Source: Ilumatobacteraceae bacterium
GTDB taxonomy: Bacteria > Actinomycetota > Acidimicrobiia > Acidimicrobiales > Ilumatobacteraceae
Assembly (NCBI GenBank): GCA_024643255.1
Contig: JAHENF010000097.1
Coordinates: 30,798 to 94,797 of the forward strand
Direction of reading: 5' to 3'
DNA: 64,000 nt
Position 1 is the first letter of the stretch; each line of letters opens with the position of its first letter. The position numbers and the translations under genes are program-made. The notes under the pieces were generated by a model that saw nothing but the letters and a program-made list of their open reading frames with translations, searched no databases and was not told the origin of the DNA. Positions 10,367 through 21,058 of this stretch are shown here, piece after piece.

Positions 10367-11719
10367 ATGAACAAACGCTGGCTGAAGCTGGCTGCTGTAC
10401 CGGTTGCTCTGTCGTTCATCGCCGCGGCTTGCGGCAGCGACAGCAGCTCGAGTAGCGACAGCACATCACAGAACACGACCGCAGCAGGTGAGGGCGGCGA
10501 CTTCGGAGGCGTGACGGTCACCATCACCGGCCCCGAACGCGACGACCCGTCGATCGCCGCCATCAACGACACGCTCAACGCGTGGGGCGAGACGGTGAAC
10601 CTGAAGGTCGAGTACACCGGCGACGCCGACTGGGAAGCGAACATCAACACGCAGGTCGAAGGCGGCAACCCGCCCGACATCTCGTTCTTCCCCCAGCCCG
10701 GCAAGCTCGCCGACTTCGCACGCGCCGGCTACATCGTGCCCGTGACGGACGAAGTGAACACCACGCTCGATGAGTTCTGGGCCGACGGCTTCCAGAAGTA
10801 CGGCAACGTCGACGACGTCCAGTACGGCGTTCCCGCCAAGACCGACCTCAAGTCGCTCGTGTGGTACCAGCCGCAGGCATTCGCCGACGCCGGCTATGAA
10901 GTGCCCACCACGTACGACGACTTCGTCGCCCTGGTCGACCAGATGGCCGCCGACGGTGGCCCGAAGCCGCTGTGCGTCGGCATCGAATCCGGTCAGGCGA
11001 CCGGCTGGACCTTCACGGACTGGGTCGAGGACATGGTGCTGCGTCAGGCAGGCGCCGACGTGTACGACCAGTGGGTCAACCACGAGATCCCGTTCGACGA
11101 CCCGCAGATCGTCACGGCGATGCAGACCGTCGTCGACCTCTGGACCCCGGAGAACGTCTTCGCAGCCGGTGGCTCGATCGCCGCGACCAATTTCGCGGAC
11201 AACGGCCAGCCGCTCGTCGACGGGCAGTGCTACATGCACCGTCAGGCGAACTTCTTCGCCGGCCTGTTCCCCGAGGGCACCACGTTCGCCGATCCGTCCG
11301 ATCCGACGGCCGTCGACGTGTTCTACTTCCCTGACATCAACGGCGACAAGCCCGTCCTGACCGCCGGCATCTTCGCCTCAGCGTTCAACGACGATCCCGC
11401 AACGATGGCCGTGATGAACTACATCGCCACGGCTGACTACGCCCAGACGCGTCAGAAGAACCAGACCGAAGCCGTCGGCGGCGGTCTGTCCGGCTACCTC
11501 TCGGCAGCCATGAACCAGGATCCGGCGGTCTACCAGCCGCTGGAGCAGAGCTTCCTGACGATCCTCAACGCGTCGCAGATTGCACGCTTCGACGGTTCCG
11601 ACCTGATGCCCGCCGACGTCGGCGCCGGCACCTTCTGGTCGGAGGGCACGTCGCTGGTCAACGGCGACACCACCGCCGCGGATGCAGCTGCTGCCATCGA
11701 GGCCTCCTGGCCGAAGTGA
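10367..11719 (+). CDS. ABC transporter substrate-binding lipoprotein (alpha-glucoside/sugar type)
   Basis: Lipoprotein signal 'MNKRWLKLAAVPVALSFIAAACGSD'; family 1 sugar SBP-like body; upstream SD AGAGGGGGAGGA. Confidence 0.9.
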   Translation: MNKRWLKLAAVPVALSFIAAACGSDSSSSSDSTSQNTTAAGEGGDFGGVTVTITGPERDDPSIAAINDTLNAWGETVNLKVEYTGDADWEANINTQVEGGNPPDISFFPQPGKLADFARAGYIVPVTDEVNTTLDEFWADGFQKYGNVDDVQYGVPAKTDLKSLVWYQPQAFADAGYEVPTTYDDFVALVDQMAADGGPKPLCVGIESGQATGWTFTDWVEDMVLRQAGADVYDQWVNHEIPFDDPQIVTAMQTVVDLWTPENVFAAGGSIAATNFADNGQPLVDGQCYMHRQANFFAGLFPEGTTFADPSDPTAVDVFYFPDINGDKPVLTAGIFASAFNDDPATMAVMNYIATADYAQTRQKNQTEAVGGGLSGYLSAAMNQDPAVYQPLEQSFLTILNASQIARFDGSDLMPADVGAGTFWSEGTSLVNGDTTAADAAAAIEASWPK

Positions 11720-11763
11720 ACACGGCCACCTGACCCGAGATCTGGGCAGGTATCGCACGCGAC

Positions 11764-11804
11764 GGGGCACTGGCACTACGGTGTCGGTGCCCCGCTGCGT
11801 TTTT
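11764..11804 (+). terminator. Intrinsic terminator after the SBP gene
   Basis: GGGGCACTGGCAC-tacg-GTGTCGGTGCCCC stem (11/13 pairs) followed by GCTGCGTTTTT. Confidence 0.7.
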
Positions 11805-11863
11805 CACGTCATCACGCCGGGGTGGACACACCGGGGAAGAACGATCAACGAGGGGGTCGCAGC

Positions 11864-13936
11864 GTGGAAACGCTCGAACGCACAGGAGCCGACGAAGGCG
11901 CGCCGGACCAACCCGCAGCGAGCGCCGGGGGTACGGCGCCAGGCGCAGGACGTCCCACCGAGCTGTACGTCAAGATCGCCGGGGGATTCGTCCTCGCGCT
12001 CGGGGTCCTCTACTGGGCCGTGGTCGAGGAGAAGATTCGCAGCACGCTGCTCACGGTCATCATCGCCGTCGCGGCGAGCGCCGGCATCTGGATCGGCGCC
12101 AACCTGCTGTTCAACCAGGTCCGTGGTCGATGGCAGATGTTCAACACGATCGCCTTCGCCGTCGTCGGAGCCGTCCTCGGCATCGTGCTGCACGGCAACC
12201 TCGTCACCATCGGGTCGGGCAACGGCTTTCTGACCTGGGTCATCGGACCCCTCGCCGGCGCCGCCGCCTTTGGCGGGCTGGGCTTCGCGCTCGCCCAGAC
12301 CGACGATCCGAGCAAGCGACGAGCGATCGCACTCGGCAGCAGCATCGCGATCGGACTCGTCATCGGCGCCGTCATCCGTGACGCCTACCAACCCGGCCTC
12401 GATCCAGTCGCGATCGTCGTCTACACGCTGGTCGGCATCGCCGTCGGCGCCGGTCTCAGCCTCCTGCTCAAGCACCCACCGCTCGGCGGCGCGCTCATCG
12501 GCGCGGCGCTCGGTTGGGTCCTCGGCGCCTGGGGCGCGGCCGATCTCGGAGACGGATCGATCGGCACGTCGATCATCGCCGCCCTCGTGCCGGCCGTGCT
12601 GATCGGGTTGCGGCTCGGCATGACGAAGAACCCGGACTACAAGGCCCGCGTCGCCATCGACAACCGATCACGAGCGGTGATCTTCATCGGTCCGGCCCTG
12701 GCGTTCATCTCCGTGATGCTCGTGATCCCTGCGATCCGCACGGCGTATCTGTCACTGCTCAACAAGGACTCGGTCGACTTCGTCGGCCTCGACAACTACA
12801 AAGCGGTCTTCGACGACAAGAACAGCCTCGATCTCACCAACTGGACGAACATGTTCACGAGCGTTCCCTTCATCCTCGGGGTGATCCTGCTCGCCGTCGC
12901 CGTCGTCGTGGGTGTCTCGATGCAGAAGCGAACCGGTCGTGCGGTCGAGATCGGGAACCCAACCGTCGCCCCGCTCGTCGTGGGCCTGCTGTTCGTGTGC
13001 TTCGGTGCCTTCACGGCGATGCGCGGCACGCTGATCAACAACCTCTGGTGGGTCGTCGTCGTCACGTTCGTCTCGACGGCCATGGGCCTGGCGATCGCCG
13101 TCCTCGCCGATCAGCGAGGCGGTGAGCGCGTCGCGAAGTCGATCATCTTCATGCCGATGGCGATCTCGCTCGTCGGCGCATCGGTCATCTGGCGCTTCGT
13201 CTACACCGCCCGCGACACCTCGACCGAACAGACCGGCGTGATGAATGCCTTGTGGATCGGTCTCGGACGTCTGTCGACCGGGTCGGGACTCCCGACCATC
13301 ATCGCGACGATCTTCCTGGTCCTCGTGCTCGTCGGGCTCTTCATGGTCCTGGCCCGCATGCTCGTGAGATACGGGCCCGGGCGAGCGGTGGTCCCGGGGA
13401 TCTTGATCGTGCTCGTGGGGTGGCTGTTCATCCGGTTCACCGGCATCGTCGGTGGCGGCGTCGGTGGGTTCCAGACCCTGCCTGACGGCTCCGTTGGCGG
13501 CCAGACGGTCTTCTTCGTCCAGGAGACGCCCTACAACAACTTCTGGCTGATGGTCATCATGATCTGGATCCAGACAGGGTTCTCGATGGTGATCCTGTCG
13601 GCCGCCATCAAAGCGGTACCCACCGAGCTCATCGAAGCCGCGAAGATCGACGGCGCCACGACCAGCCAGGTGTTCTGGCGGGTCACGCTGCCGCAGATCG
13701 CCACCACCATCGGCGTGGTGGTCACCACGTTGATCGTCGGAGTGATGAAGGTCTTCGACATCGTCAAGGTCACGACCAACGGGCAGTTCGGATCACAGGT
13801 GCTCGCCAACCAAATGTTCGCGGAGGCATTCAGCTTCCAGAACAAGGGCAAGGGTGCTGCACTCGCAATGTTGATCTTCGTCGCCGTCCTCCCCGTGATG
13901 ATCTACAACATCCGCCGCATGCAGAGGGAGAGCTGA
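11864..13936 (+). CDS. Sugar ABC transporter permease with large N-terminal membrane extension
   Basis: GTG 11864 with SD GAGGGGG; EAA loop 'ELIEAAKIDGATTSQVFWRVTLPQI' in C-terminal half; about 280 aa extra N-terminal hydrophobic region. Confidence 0.88.
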   Translation: METLERTGADEGAPDQPAASAGGTAPGAGRPTELYVKIAGGFVLALGVLYWAVVEEKIRSTLLTVIIAVAASAGIWIGANLLFNQVRGRWQMFNTIAFAVVGAVLGIVLHGNLVTIGSGNGFLTWVIGPLAGAAAFGGLGFALAQTDDPSKRRAIALGSSIAIGLVIGAVIRDAYQPGLDPVAIVVYTLVGIAVGAGLSLLLKHPPLGGALIGAALGWVLGAWGAADLGDGSIGTSIIAALVPAVLIGLRLGMTKNPDYKARVAIDNRSRAVIFIGPALAFISVMLVIPAIRTAYLSLLNKDSVDFVGLDNYKAVFDDKNSLDLTNWTNMFTSVPFILGVILLAVAVVVGVSMQKRTGRAVEIGNPTVAPLVVGLLFVCFGAFTAMRGTLINNLWWVVVVTFVSTAMGLAIAVLADQRGGERVAKSIIFMPMAISLVGASVIWRFVYTARDTSTEQTGVMNALWIGLGRLSTGSGLPTIIATIFLVLVLVGLFMVLARMLVRYGPGRAVVPGILIVLVGWLFIRFTGIVGGGVGGFQTLPDGSVGGQTVFFVQETPYNNFWLMVIMIWIQTGFSMVILSAAIKAVPTELIEAAKIDGATTSQVFWRVTLPQIATTIGVVVTTLIVGVMKVFDIVKVTTNGQFGSQVLANQMFAEAFSFQNKGKGAALAMLIFVAVLPVMIYNIRRMQRES

Positions 13937-13939
13937 CCG

Positions 13940-14911
13940 ATGAGCGCAACCACCACCACCCTCTCGGGTACCGGTCAGCCGGGACCGTCCAGTGCCGGGC
14001 AGTCCGGCGGCATCGTCGACCGCGCGTACCAGTTCCTCCGCCGTATCCCGACCGGGGTGCTGTGGCTCATCGTCGTCGTCTGGAGCATCCCGACGCTCGG
14101 GTTGTTCATCAACTCGTTCCGCGATCGCGATGCGCAGCGAGCCACCGGCTGGTGGAAGGTGAAGCCGAGCGAGTTGACGATCGACAACTACGACACGATC
14201 TTCAGCGCCCGGGCCGGTCTCGGCAGGTCGCTGCTGAACTCGGCGGCCATCGCCATCCCAGCGACGATCATCCCGATCGCGATCGCAGCCTTCGCGGCCT
14301 ACGGATTTGCGTGGATCCCGTTCCGGGGCCGGAAGGGCCTGTTCATCGCCACGGTGGCCCTGCTCGCGATCCCGTTGCAGGTCGCGCTCATCCCGTTGCT
14401 CCAGATGTTCGTCGGTGGAGCCAGCGTCACGCTGCCACTGCTCGACAAGACCATCGTCTTGATCCCCGACTTCGATCTGGCCGGCACGACCACGTCGGTC
14501 TGGCTGACGCACACCGGCTTCGCCATGCCCTTCGCGATCTTCCTGCTGCACAACTACATCAGTTCGCTCCCGAAAGATCTGTTCGAAGCGGCGCGCATCG
14601 ACGGCGCCGATCACTTCACGATCTTCTGGCGGCTCGTGCTGCCGCTGTCGATCCCCGTACTCGCAGCGTTCGCGATCTTCCAGTTCCTCTGGACCTGGAA
14701 CGACTACCTGATCGCGAACACGATGATCGGCGCCAACGCCAGCCAGCAGCCGACGACCATTCTGATCGCCAACCTGGCAGGCGACTTCGGACGCAACGAG
14801 TACATCCTGCCCGCAGGCGCGTTCGTGCAGGCGTTCGTCCCGCTCGTCGTGTTCTTCGCTCTCCAGCGCTACTTCGTGCGCGGCCTGCTCGCCGGCTCGG
14901 TCAAGGGATGA
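13940..14911 (+). CDS. Carbohydrate ABC transporter permease
   Basis: EAA motif 'DLFEAARIDGADHFTIFWRLVLPLSIPVLA'; 6 TM pattern. Confidence 0.93.
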   Translation: MSATTTTLSGTGQPGPSSAGQSGGIVDRAYQFLRRIPTGVLWLIVVVWSIPTLGLFINSFRDRDAQRATGWWKVKPSELTIDNYDTIFSARAGLGRSLLNSAAIAIPATIIPIAIAAFAAYGFAWIPFRGRKGLFIATVALLAIPLQVALIPLLQMFVGGASVTLPLLDKTIVLIPDFDLAGTTTSVWLTHTGFAMPFAIFLLHNYISSLPKDLFEAARIDGADHFTIFWRLVLPLSIPVLAAFAIFQFLWTWNDYLIANTMIGANASQQPTTILIANLAGDFGRNEYILPAGAFVQAFVPLVVFFALQRYFVRGLLAGSVKG

Positions 14912-14934
14912 TCGGACGCGACTAACGTCCGATC

Positions 14935-15834
14935 GTGAGCCTCGTCCAGACCCATCGCCGTCAACTCGCCTCCCTCGGGGAGGTGGGTCCGCTCGCGTTC
15001 GGTCTGTGGCGCTTCACGAACGCTGACGTCGCCACGGCCCAGGGAATCCTCGAGTCAGCGCTGGACGCCGGCATGAACCTGGTCGACAACGCCGACGTCT
15101 ACGGCTTCGACTGGGGCGGCTCGGGGTTCGGCAGCGTCGAGGAGATCCTCGGCTCGGTGCTCGCCGTCGCGCCGAGCCTGCGCGACCGGATGGTGCTCGC
15201 CACGAAGGGGGGCATCCTCCCACCACTCCCCTACGACTCGTCGCCCGAGTACCTCCGCCGGGCGTGCGAGGCCTCGCTGCGCCGGATGCAGACCGACGTG
15301 ATCGACCTCTACCAGATCCACCGCCCCGACCTGTTCGCGCATCCCGCCGATGTCGCCGCGACGCTCGCGGCGTTGCGCGACGAGGGCAAGATCCGCGAAG
15401 TCGGCGTCTCCAACCACACGCCCGCACAGGTCGCCGCGCTTGCTGCGCACCTCCCCTTCCCCCTCGCAACGAACCAACCCGAATACTCCGCGCTCCACCT
15501 CGACCCCATGCGCGACGGCACGTTCGACGACTGCATGCGCACCGGAACGGTCGCGTTGGCATGGAGTCCGCTCGGCGGTGGGCGTCTCGCCACCGGCGAC
15601 GACCTGCGCCCCGAACTGCTCGACGTCCTCGACCGGCTCGCCGGACGCGAAGACGTCGATCGCGCCACGATCGCGATTGCGTTCGTGCTCGCCCATCCGG
15701 CGGCACCGATCGCGATCATCGGCTCGCAGAATCCTCAGCGCATCGCCGCCAGCTCGGCGGCACTCGACGTGACGCTCACGCGCGAGGACGTGTACTCGAT
15801 CATCCAGGCTTCCGAAGGAGTTCCCCTGCCATGA
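14935..15834 (+). CDS. Aldo/keto reductase
   Basis: 'GPLAFGLWRF', 'NLVDNADVYG', 'DVIDLYQIHRPD', 'EVGVSNHTPAQ' AKR motifs; GTG start. Confidence 0.9.
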   Translation: MSLVQTHRRQLASLGEVGPLAFGLWRFTNADVATAQGILESALDAGMNLVDNADVYGFDWGGSGFGSVEEILGSVLAVAPSLRDRMVLATKGGILPPLPYDSSPEYLRRACEASLRRMQTDVIDLYQIHRPDLFAHPADVAATLAALRDEGKIREVGVSNHTPAQVAALAAHLPFPLATNQPEYSALHLDPMRDGTFDDCMRTGTVALAWSPLGGGRLATGDDLRPELLDVLDRLAGREDVDRATIAIAFVLAHPAAPIAIIGSQNPQRIAASSAALDVTLTREDVYSIIQASEGVPLP

Positions 15835-16925
15835 GCACGATCGCCCGACCCGACGTCCCCGAGATCTCGTGGTTCAGCGCACTGTGCGACGACGACTACG
15901 AGTTCCTCGGAGTGCCCGATCCAACGCTCGCGAGTTCGTGGGAGCACTGCTCGGACATCGTCGCGACCGCCGACCGCAACGGCTTCGACAACGTGCTGCT
16001 CCCGTCGGGCTACACGCTCGGCATCGACTCGACAGCGTTCGCCGCGGCCATCGCCACCCACACCGAAGACATCAACTTGCTGCTCGCCGTGCGGATGGGC
16101 GAGATGTGGCTGCCGCAGCTCGCCCGTCAGATCGCCTCGATCGATCAGTTCGCGAACGGACGGCTGTGCATCAACATCATCTCCTCCGACATCCCCGGTG
16201 AGGAACTCGAGTCCTCGCCCCGCTACCAACGCACCCGCGAGTGGATGCAGGTGCTCCGTCAGCTGCTGAACGGTCAACCGATCGACTTCCACGGCGAGTT
16301 CGTCGACCTCACGCTCGACCCTCCGCGCGCCACGACGGTCAATGGCGCGTGTCCACCGATGTACTTCGGTGGATTCTCCCCCGCGGCCAAGGACGTCGCG
16401 GCCGGCGAGGCCGACGTGTTCCTCACGTGGCCCGACACGGTCTCGTCCGTTGCCGCGACGGTCGAGGAGATGACCGCACTGGCGGCTGACCGGTACGACC
16501 GCTCACTCGTCTACGGCCTGCGGGCACATGTGATCGTGCGCGAAACCGAGGCCGAGGCGCGCGCCGCCGCCGATCGTCTCGTGTCCCGTCTCGACGCCGA
16601 CACCGGCGAGGCGATCCGCAACAAGTCGCTCGATGCCGCGTCGGTCGGCGTCCAGCGTCAGGCGTCGCTGCGCGAGAACGCGAGCGACGACGGGTTCGTC
16701 GAGGCGGCACTGTGGACCGGAGTGGGCCGCGCCCGCAGCGGTGCCGGCGCGGCGATCGTCGGCGACCCAGATCAAGTGGTCGCGAAGATCAGGGCCTACC
16801 AGGACGCAGGCATCGGGGCGTTCATCCTGTCGGGGTACACGCACATCGCCGAATGCGACCTGGTCGCGCAGCACGTGCTGCCCAACATCGAACACGCACC
16901 CCTCAAGCGTCGCTGGAGCGCCTGA
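15831..16925 (+). CDS. LLM-class flavin-dependent oxidoreductase (alkanesulfonate monooxygenase-like)
   Basis: SsuD/luciferase-like: 'LLPSGYTLGIDSTAFAAAIATHTEDINLLLAVRMGEMWLPQLARQIASIDQFANGRLCINI'. Confidence 0.88.
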   Translation: MSTIARPDVPEISWFSALCDDDYEFLGVPDPTLASSWEHCSDIVATADRNGFDNVLLPSGYTLGIDSTAFAAAIATHTEDINLLLAVRMGEMWLPQLARQIASIDQFANGRLCINIISSDIPGEELESSPRYQRTREWMQVLRQLLNGQPIDFHGEFVDLTLDPPRATTVNGACPPMYFGGFSPAAKDVAAGEADVFLTWPDTVSSVAATVEEMTALAADRYDRSLVYGLRAHVIVRETEAEARAAADRLVSRLDADTGEAIRNKSLDAASVGVQRQASLRENASDDGFVEAALWTGVGRARSGAGAAIVGDPDQVVAKIRAYQDAGIGAFILSGYTHIAECDLVAQHVLPNIEHAPLKRRWSA

Positions 16926-16948
16926 GCACCCCCACCGGTTCGGGGCGG

Positions 16949-18121
<1,173 letters not shown>

Positions 18122-18279
18122 GCGTTGTCTCCCTTGTCGTCGTCGCGATCGATTCATCCCCACGAACGCGTGCACATCGAACTTAGCCGATCGGCGCCCG
18201 CCGACGCAGAGGTGTGCTCCCTGGCCTGTCCGAACCGTCAACCGCTGACTTCGACGGCGCACAGATAGCGTCGAGCGAC

Positions 18280-18873
18280 GTGAATCAGATGAAGAACCGG
18301 ATGCAGGCGCTCGGCCTGCTCGATCGCTCGTTCAAAGCCGCCACCGACGAGGAGCTCGCCACGGCGATCGAAGCGCTCGATGACGACCACCGCGAGGGGC
18401 TCGAGTCATTCGTCGACGCGCTCACCCCCGACGCACTACGCGCCGGCGTCAAGGCCGGTCGCATCGATGGCGGCATGGAGGCCATCGCCGCCGTGCTGAC
18501 CGATCTCTGCCTCGCCGACTGCATCACGGAGCTCGGCGATCATGCCGACAGCCCCTCGACCGCTCAGCTGCAAGACGTGCTGCCCGGCGTCGTCGAGCGC
18601 CACGGAGTCGCCGTCAGCCGCATCATGCTCGCCTCCACGGTCGCCGGCGAGGCTCCGGCGTCGGCGATCATCCGCGACCTGCTGAAGAGCGACGAACTCG
18701 TCGCCCTGCCGAAGGTCGACGAGATCACGATCGCTCCGCTGATCGACACCCAGAAGCGCTCCGCCGAGGAACAGGCGGCGATGAAGGCCAAGCGCGCCGA
18801 GGCGAAGGCCGCCAAGAAGGAAGCCGAGCGCGCCCGCAAGGCGCAATCGGCCGCGGCCCGCCACCGCGCCTGA
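18280..18873 (+). CDS. Hypothetical protein with Lys/Ala/Glu-rich C-terminus
   Basis: GTG 18280 (or ATG 18289); coding-like composition; no family recognised. Confidence 0.65.
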   Translation: MNQMKNRMQALGLLDRSFKAATDEELATAIEALDDDHREGLESFVDALTPDALRAGVKAGRIDGGMEAIAAVLTDLCLADCITELGDHADSPSTAQLQDVLPGVVERHGVAVSRIMLASTVAGEAPASAIIRDLLKSDELVALPKVDEITIAPLIDTQKRSAEEQAAMKAKRAEAKAAKKEAERARKAQSAAARHRA

Positions 18874-18875
18874 CC

Positions 18876-18906
18876 GGTGACGCCAGTGCCAGGCACCGGC
18901 GTAACC
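18876..18906. repeat. REP-like hairpin (copy 1), possible bidirectional terminator
   Basis: GGTGACGCCAGTGCCAGGCACCGGCGTAACC; 28/31 identical to 19808..19838; lies between convergent genes. Confidence 0.7.
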
Positions 18907-18911
18907 CATCG

Positions 18912-19421
18912 TCACAGCAATCCACGTTCGTGATCGAGAAGCCAGGCTTTCGTGCCGATGCCGCCCGCGAATCCGGTGAGGGCTCCGTTCGCGCCGACCA
19001 CTCGGTGACAGGGCACGACGATCGAGATCGGATTGCGACCGTTCGCCGCGCCGACCGCTCGCGCCTTGCGGCGATCACCCATCCGTGAGGCTTGTTCGCC
19101 GTAGCTGACGGTGGTGCCGTACGGGATCGTTCGCAGCGCCATCCACGCCGACAGTTGGAAGTCCGTGCCGATCGGATCGAGCGGCAGGTCGAATTCTTCG
19201 CGCTCGCCGTCGAAGTACTCGCCGAGCTGGGTGATCGTCGCCTCGATCACCGGGTGCTCAGGCTCAGGAGACGCCGCCGGCAGTCGGACCCGGGCCGCAT
19301 CATCGTCAGGCCACAGGATCGCGCGTACTCCGCGGTGCGACGCAACGATCGTGATCGCGCCGACCGGCGTGTCCATGACGGCGGAGAACAGTTCGGCATC
19401 GGTGTTCGGTTCGTTGTTCAC
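18912..19421 (-). CDS. ogt: Methylated-DNA--[protein]-cysteine S-methyltransferase
   Basis: Active site 'ISIVVPCHRVVGANGALTGFAGG'; GTG start 19421. Confidence 0.95.
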   Translation of the reverse strand: MNNEPNTDAELFSAVMDTPVGAITIVASHRGVRAILWPDDDAARVRLPAASPEPEHPVIEATITQLGEYFDGEREEFDLPLDPIGTDFQLSAWMALRTIPYGTTVSYGEQASRMGDRRKARAVGAANGRNPISIVVPCHRVVGANGALTGFAGGIGTKAWLLDHERGLL

Positions 19422-21022
19422 GGTGTGTCCTTCCCAGGTGGATCGGAGGGCGACAGACTCGCCCAGAGATGGTGGACGGCGTATGACCTCCAGGGCGCCC
19501 AGTGGTCCGCCCGGTCCGCGCTGACGCCGACCGCCTCGAGGGCATGGCGGACGCCGAGGTCGGCATCGAGGAACATGTCCGGGTGGCCGAGGCCGCGCAT
19601 CACGACGTAATCGGCCGTCCACGGTCCGATGCCGCGCAGGCGCAGGAGTTGTTCGCGGGCGACGGAAGGATCGGCACCGACATGCAGTTCGACGGTTCCC
19701 TCCAGGACGGCATCGGCGAGACGGCGAATCGTGTCGCGGCGCGCGTGGGGCATGGAGAATGCGTCGTCGGGCGCCGACAGGAGTTGCTCGGGCCGGGGGA
19801 ACAACCGGGTGACGCCGGTGCCAGGCATCGGCGTCACCAGATCGATCGGGGAGCCGACCGCCTCGACGATCCGCCCGGCGACGGTTCGTGCACCGGTGAC
19901 CGACACCTGCTGGCCGATCACCGCACGCACCGCCGTCTCGAACGCATCGACGCTCGCCGGCGAACGACGACCGGGCACGAGCGTGACGAAGCGATGCATC
20001 ACAGGGTCACGTCCGAGCGCCTCGTCGACCGCCGTCGGGTCGGCATCGAGGTCGAGCAGCCGCCTGACGCGCTGGACTGCCGCCGCGAGGTCTCCCCACG
20101 ACCTCAACGCGAAGCGCGCCGCGACGTGGTCGGCGGCGGCGACGAGGCCGACCACACCGGCACCGCCGGGAAGATCGAGACTGCGCCGATAGGTCGTGCC
20201 GTCCCATGACTCGGTCCCGGCGATCGCCCGCTCACCGATGAACGTCATCACCGCGTCGGCCGCAAACGGTTGACGAACCGGCAGCCTCACCGTGATCGCC
20301 CCCGCGCCACCCACCCCCCCTGTCGGAAATTCGGAGCGGATGTAGCGCTGAGCGGGACGTTCGCTCCGAATTTCGGGGTGGGATGGGTCGGGCGAGTGGC
20401 GTCGGGGTTGGCGGGGTTGGCCTGGGTGGCGGGCGGATCGCAGGGCCGTCGGCGAGGTGGCGAAGACGGCGCGGATCGTGTCGTTGAACTGGCGCACGCT
20501 GCCGAAGCCGGCGGCGAACGCCACGTCGGTGAGCGACATCGTCGTCGTCTCGATGAGCAGCCGGGCAGTGTGTGCTCGCTGAGCCCTTGCGATGGCGAGC
20601 GCGCCGACGCCGAGCTCATCGGTGAGCACGCGATTGAGATGCCGTTCGCTGTAACCGAGCCGACGAGCGAGCCCCGGCACCCCGTCGCGCTCCACGAGGC
20701 CATCTGCGATCAGGCGCATCGCCCGAGCGACGACGTCCTGTCGGACATTCCACTCCGGAGACCCCGGCGACGCATCGGGTCGGCACCGCTTGCAGGCCCG
20801 GAAGCCGTGTTGCTGGGCGGCGGCAGCGGTCGGGAAGAAATCGACGTTGACTCGTTTCGGAGTGATCGCCGGACAGCTCGGTCGACAGTAGATGCCGGTC
20901 GTTCGCACGGCGGTGACGAACCAGCCGTCGAACCGTTGGTCGCGGCTCTGGACTGCGACGTAACAGTGGTCGGGATCGAGCGGCGGCACGAGACCATCAT
21001 GCCCGACCGACAAGCCTCCCAC
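19418..21022 (-). CDS. alkA: Ada-type Zn/AraC domain fused to AlkA DNA-3-methyladenine glycosylase II
   Basis: N-term 'TTGIYCRPSCPAITPKRVNVDFFPTAAAAQQHGFRACKRCRP' (Ada Zn domain), AraC HTH, AlkA HhH 'LLRLRGIGPWTADYVVMRGLGHPDMFLDADLGVRHAL'. Confidence 0.92.
   Translation of the reverse strand: MGGLSVGHDGLVPPLDPDHCYVAVQSRDQRFDGWFVTAVRTTGIYCRPSCPAITPKRVNVDFFPTAAAAQQHGFRACKRCRPDASPGSPEWNVRQDVVARAMRLIADGLVERDGVPGLARRLGYSERHLNRVLTDELGVGALAIARAQRAHTARLLIETTTMSLTDVAFAAGFGSVRQFNDTIRAVFATSPTALRSARHPGQPRQPRRHSPDPSHPEIRSERPAQRYIRSEFPTGGVGGAGAITVRLPVRQPFAADAVMTFIGERAIAGTESWDGTTYRRSLDLPGGAGVVGLVAAADHVAARFALRSWGDLAAAVQRVRRLLDLDADPTAVDEALGRDPVMHRFVTLVPGRRSPASVDAFETAVRAVIGQQVSVTGARTVAGRIVEAVGSPIDLVTPMPGTGVTRLFPRPEQLLSAPDDAFSMPHARRDTIRRLADAVLEGTVELHVGADPSVAREQLLRLRGIGPWTADYVVMRGLGHPDMFLDADLGVRHALEAVGVSADRADHWAPWRSYAVHHLWASLSPSDPPGKDTP
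19808..19838. repeat. REP-like hairpin (copy 2) inside alkA
   Basis: GGTGACGCCGGTGCCAGGCATCGGCGTCACC, encodes TPMPGTGVT in alkA; 28/31 identity to copy 1. Confidence 0.7.
20326..20374. repeat. 49-bp palindromic element, copy A (in-frame in alkA)
   Basis: GAAATTCGGAGCGGATGTAGCGCTGAGCGGGACGTTCGCTCCGAATTTC; 13-bp perfect terminal arms. Confidence 0.85.
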
Positions 21023-21058
21023 TAGCGGAAATCGGACGCCTCGGTCCGAGGGTTCGCG

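Noticed and set aside
16926-16948. Possible terminator between LLM oxidoreductase and ugpC-type gene
   Set aside because: Only a short CACCGG..GGCGG pairing and no T-tract; not convincing.
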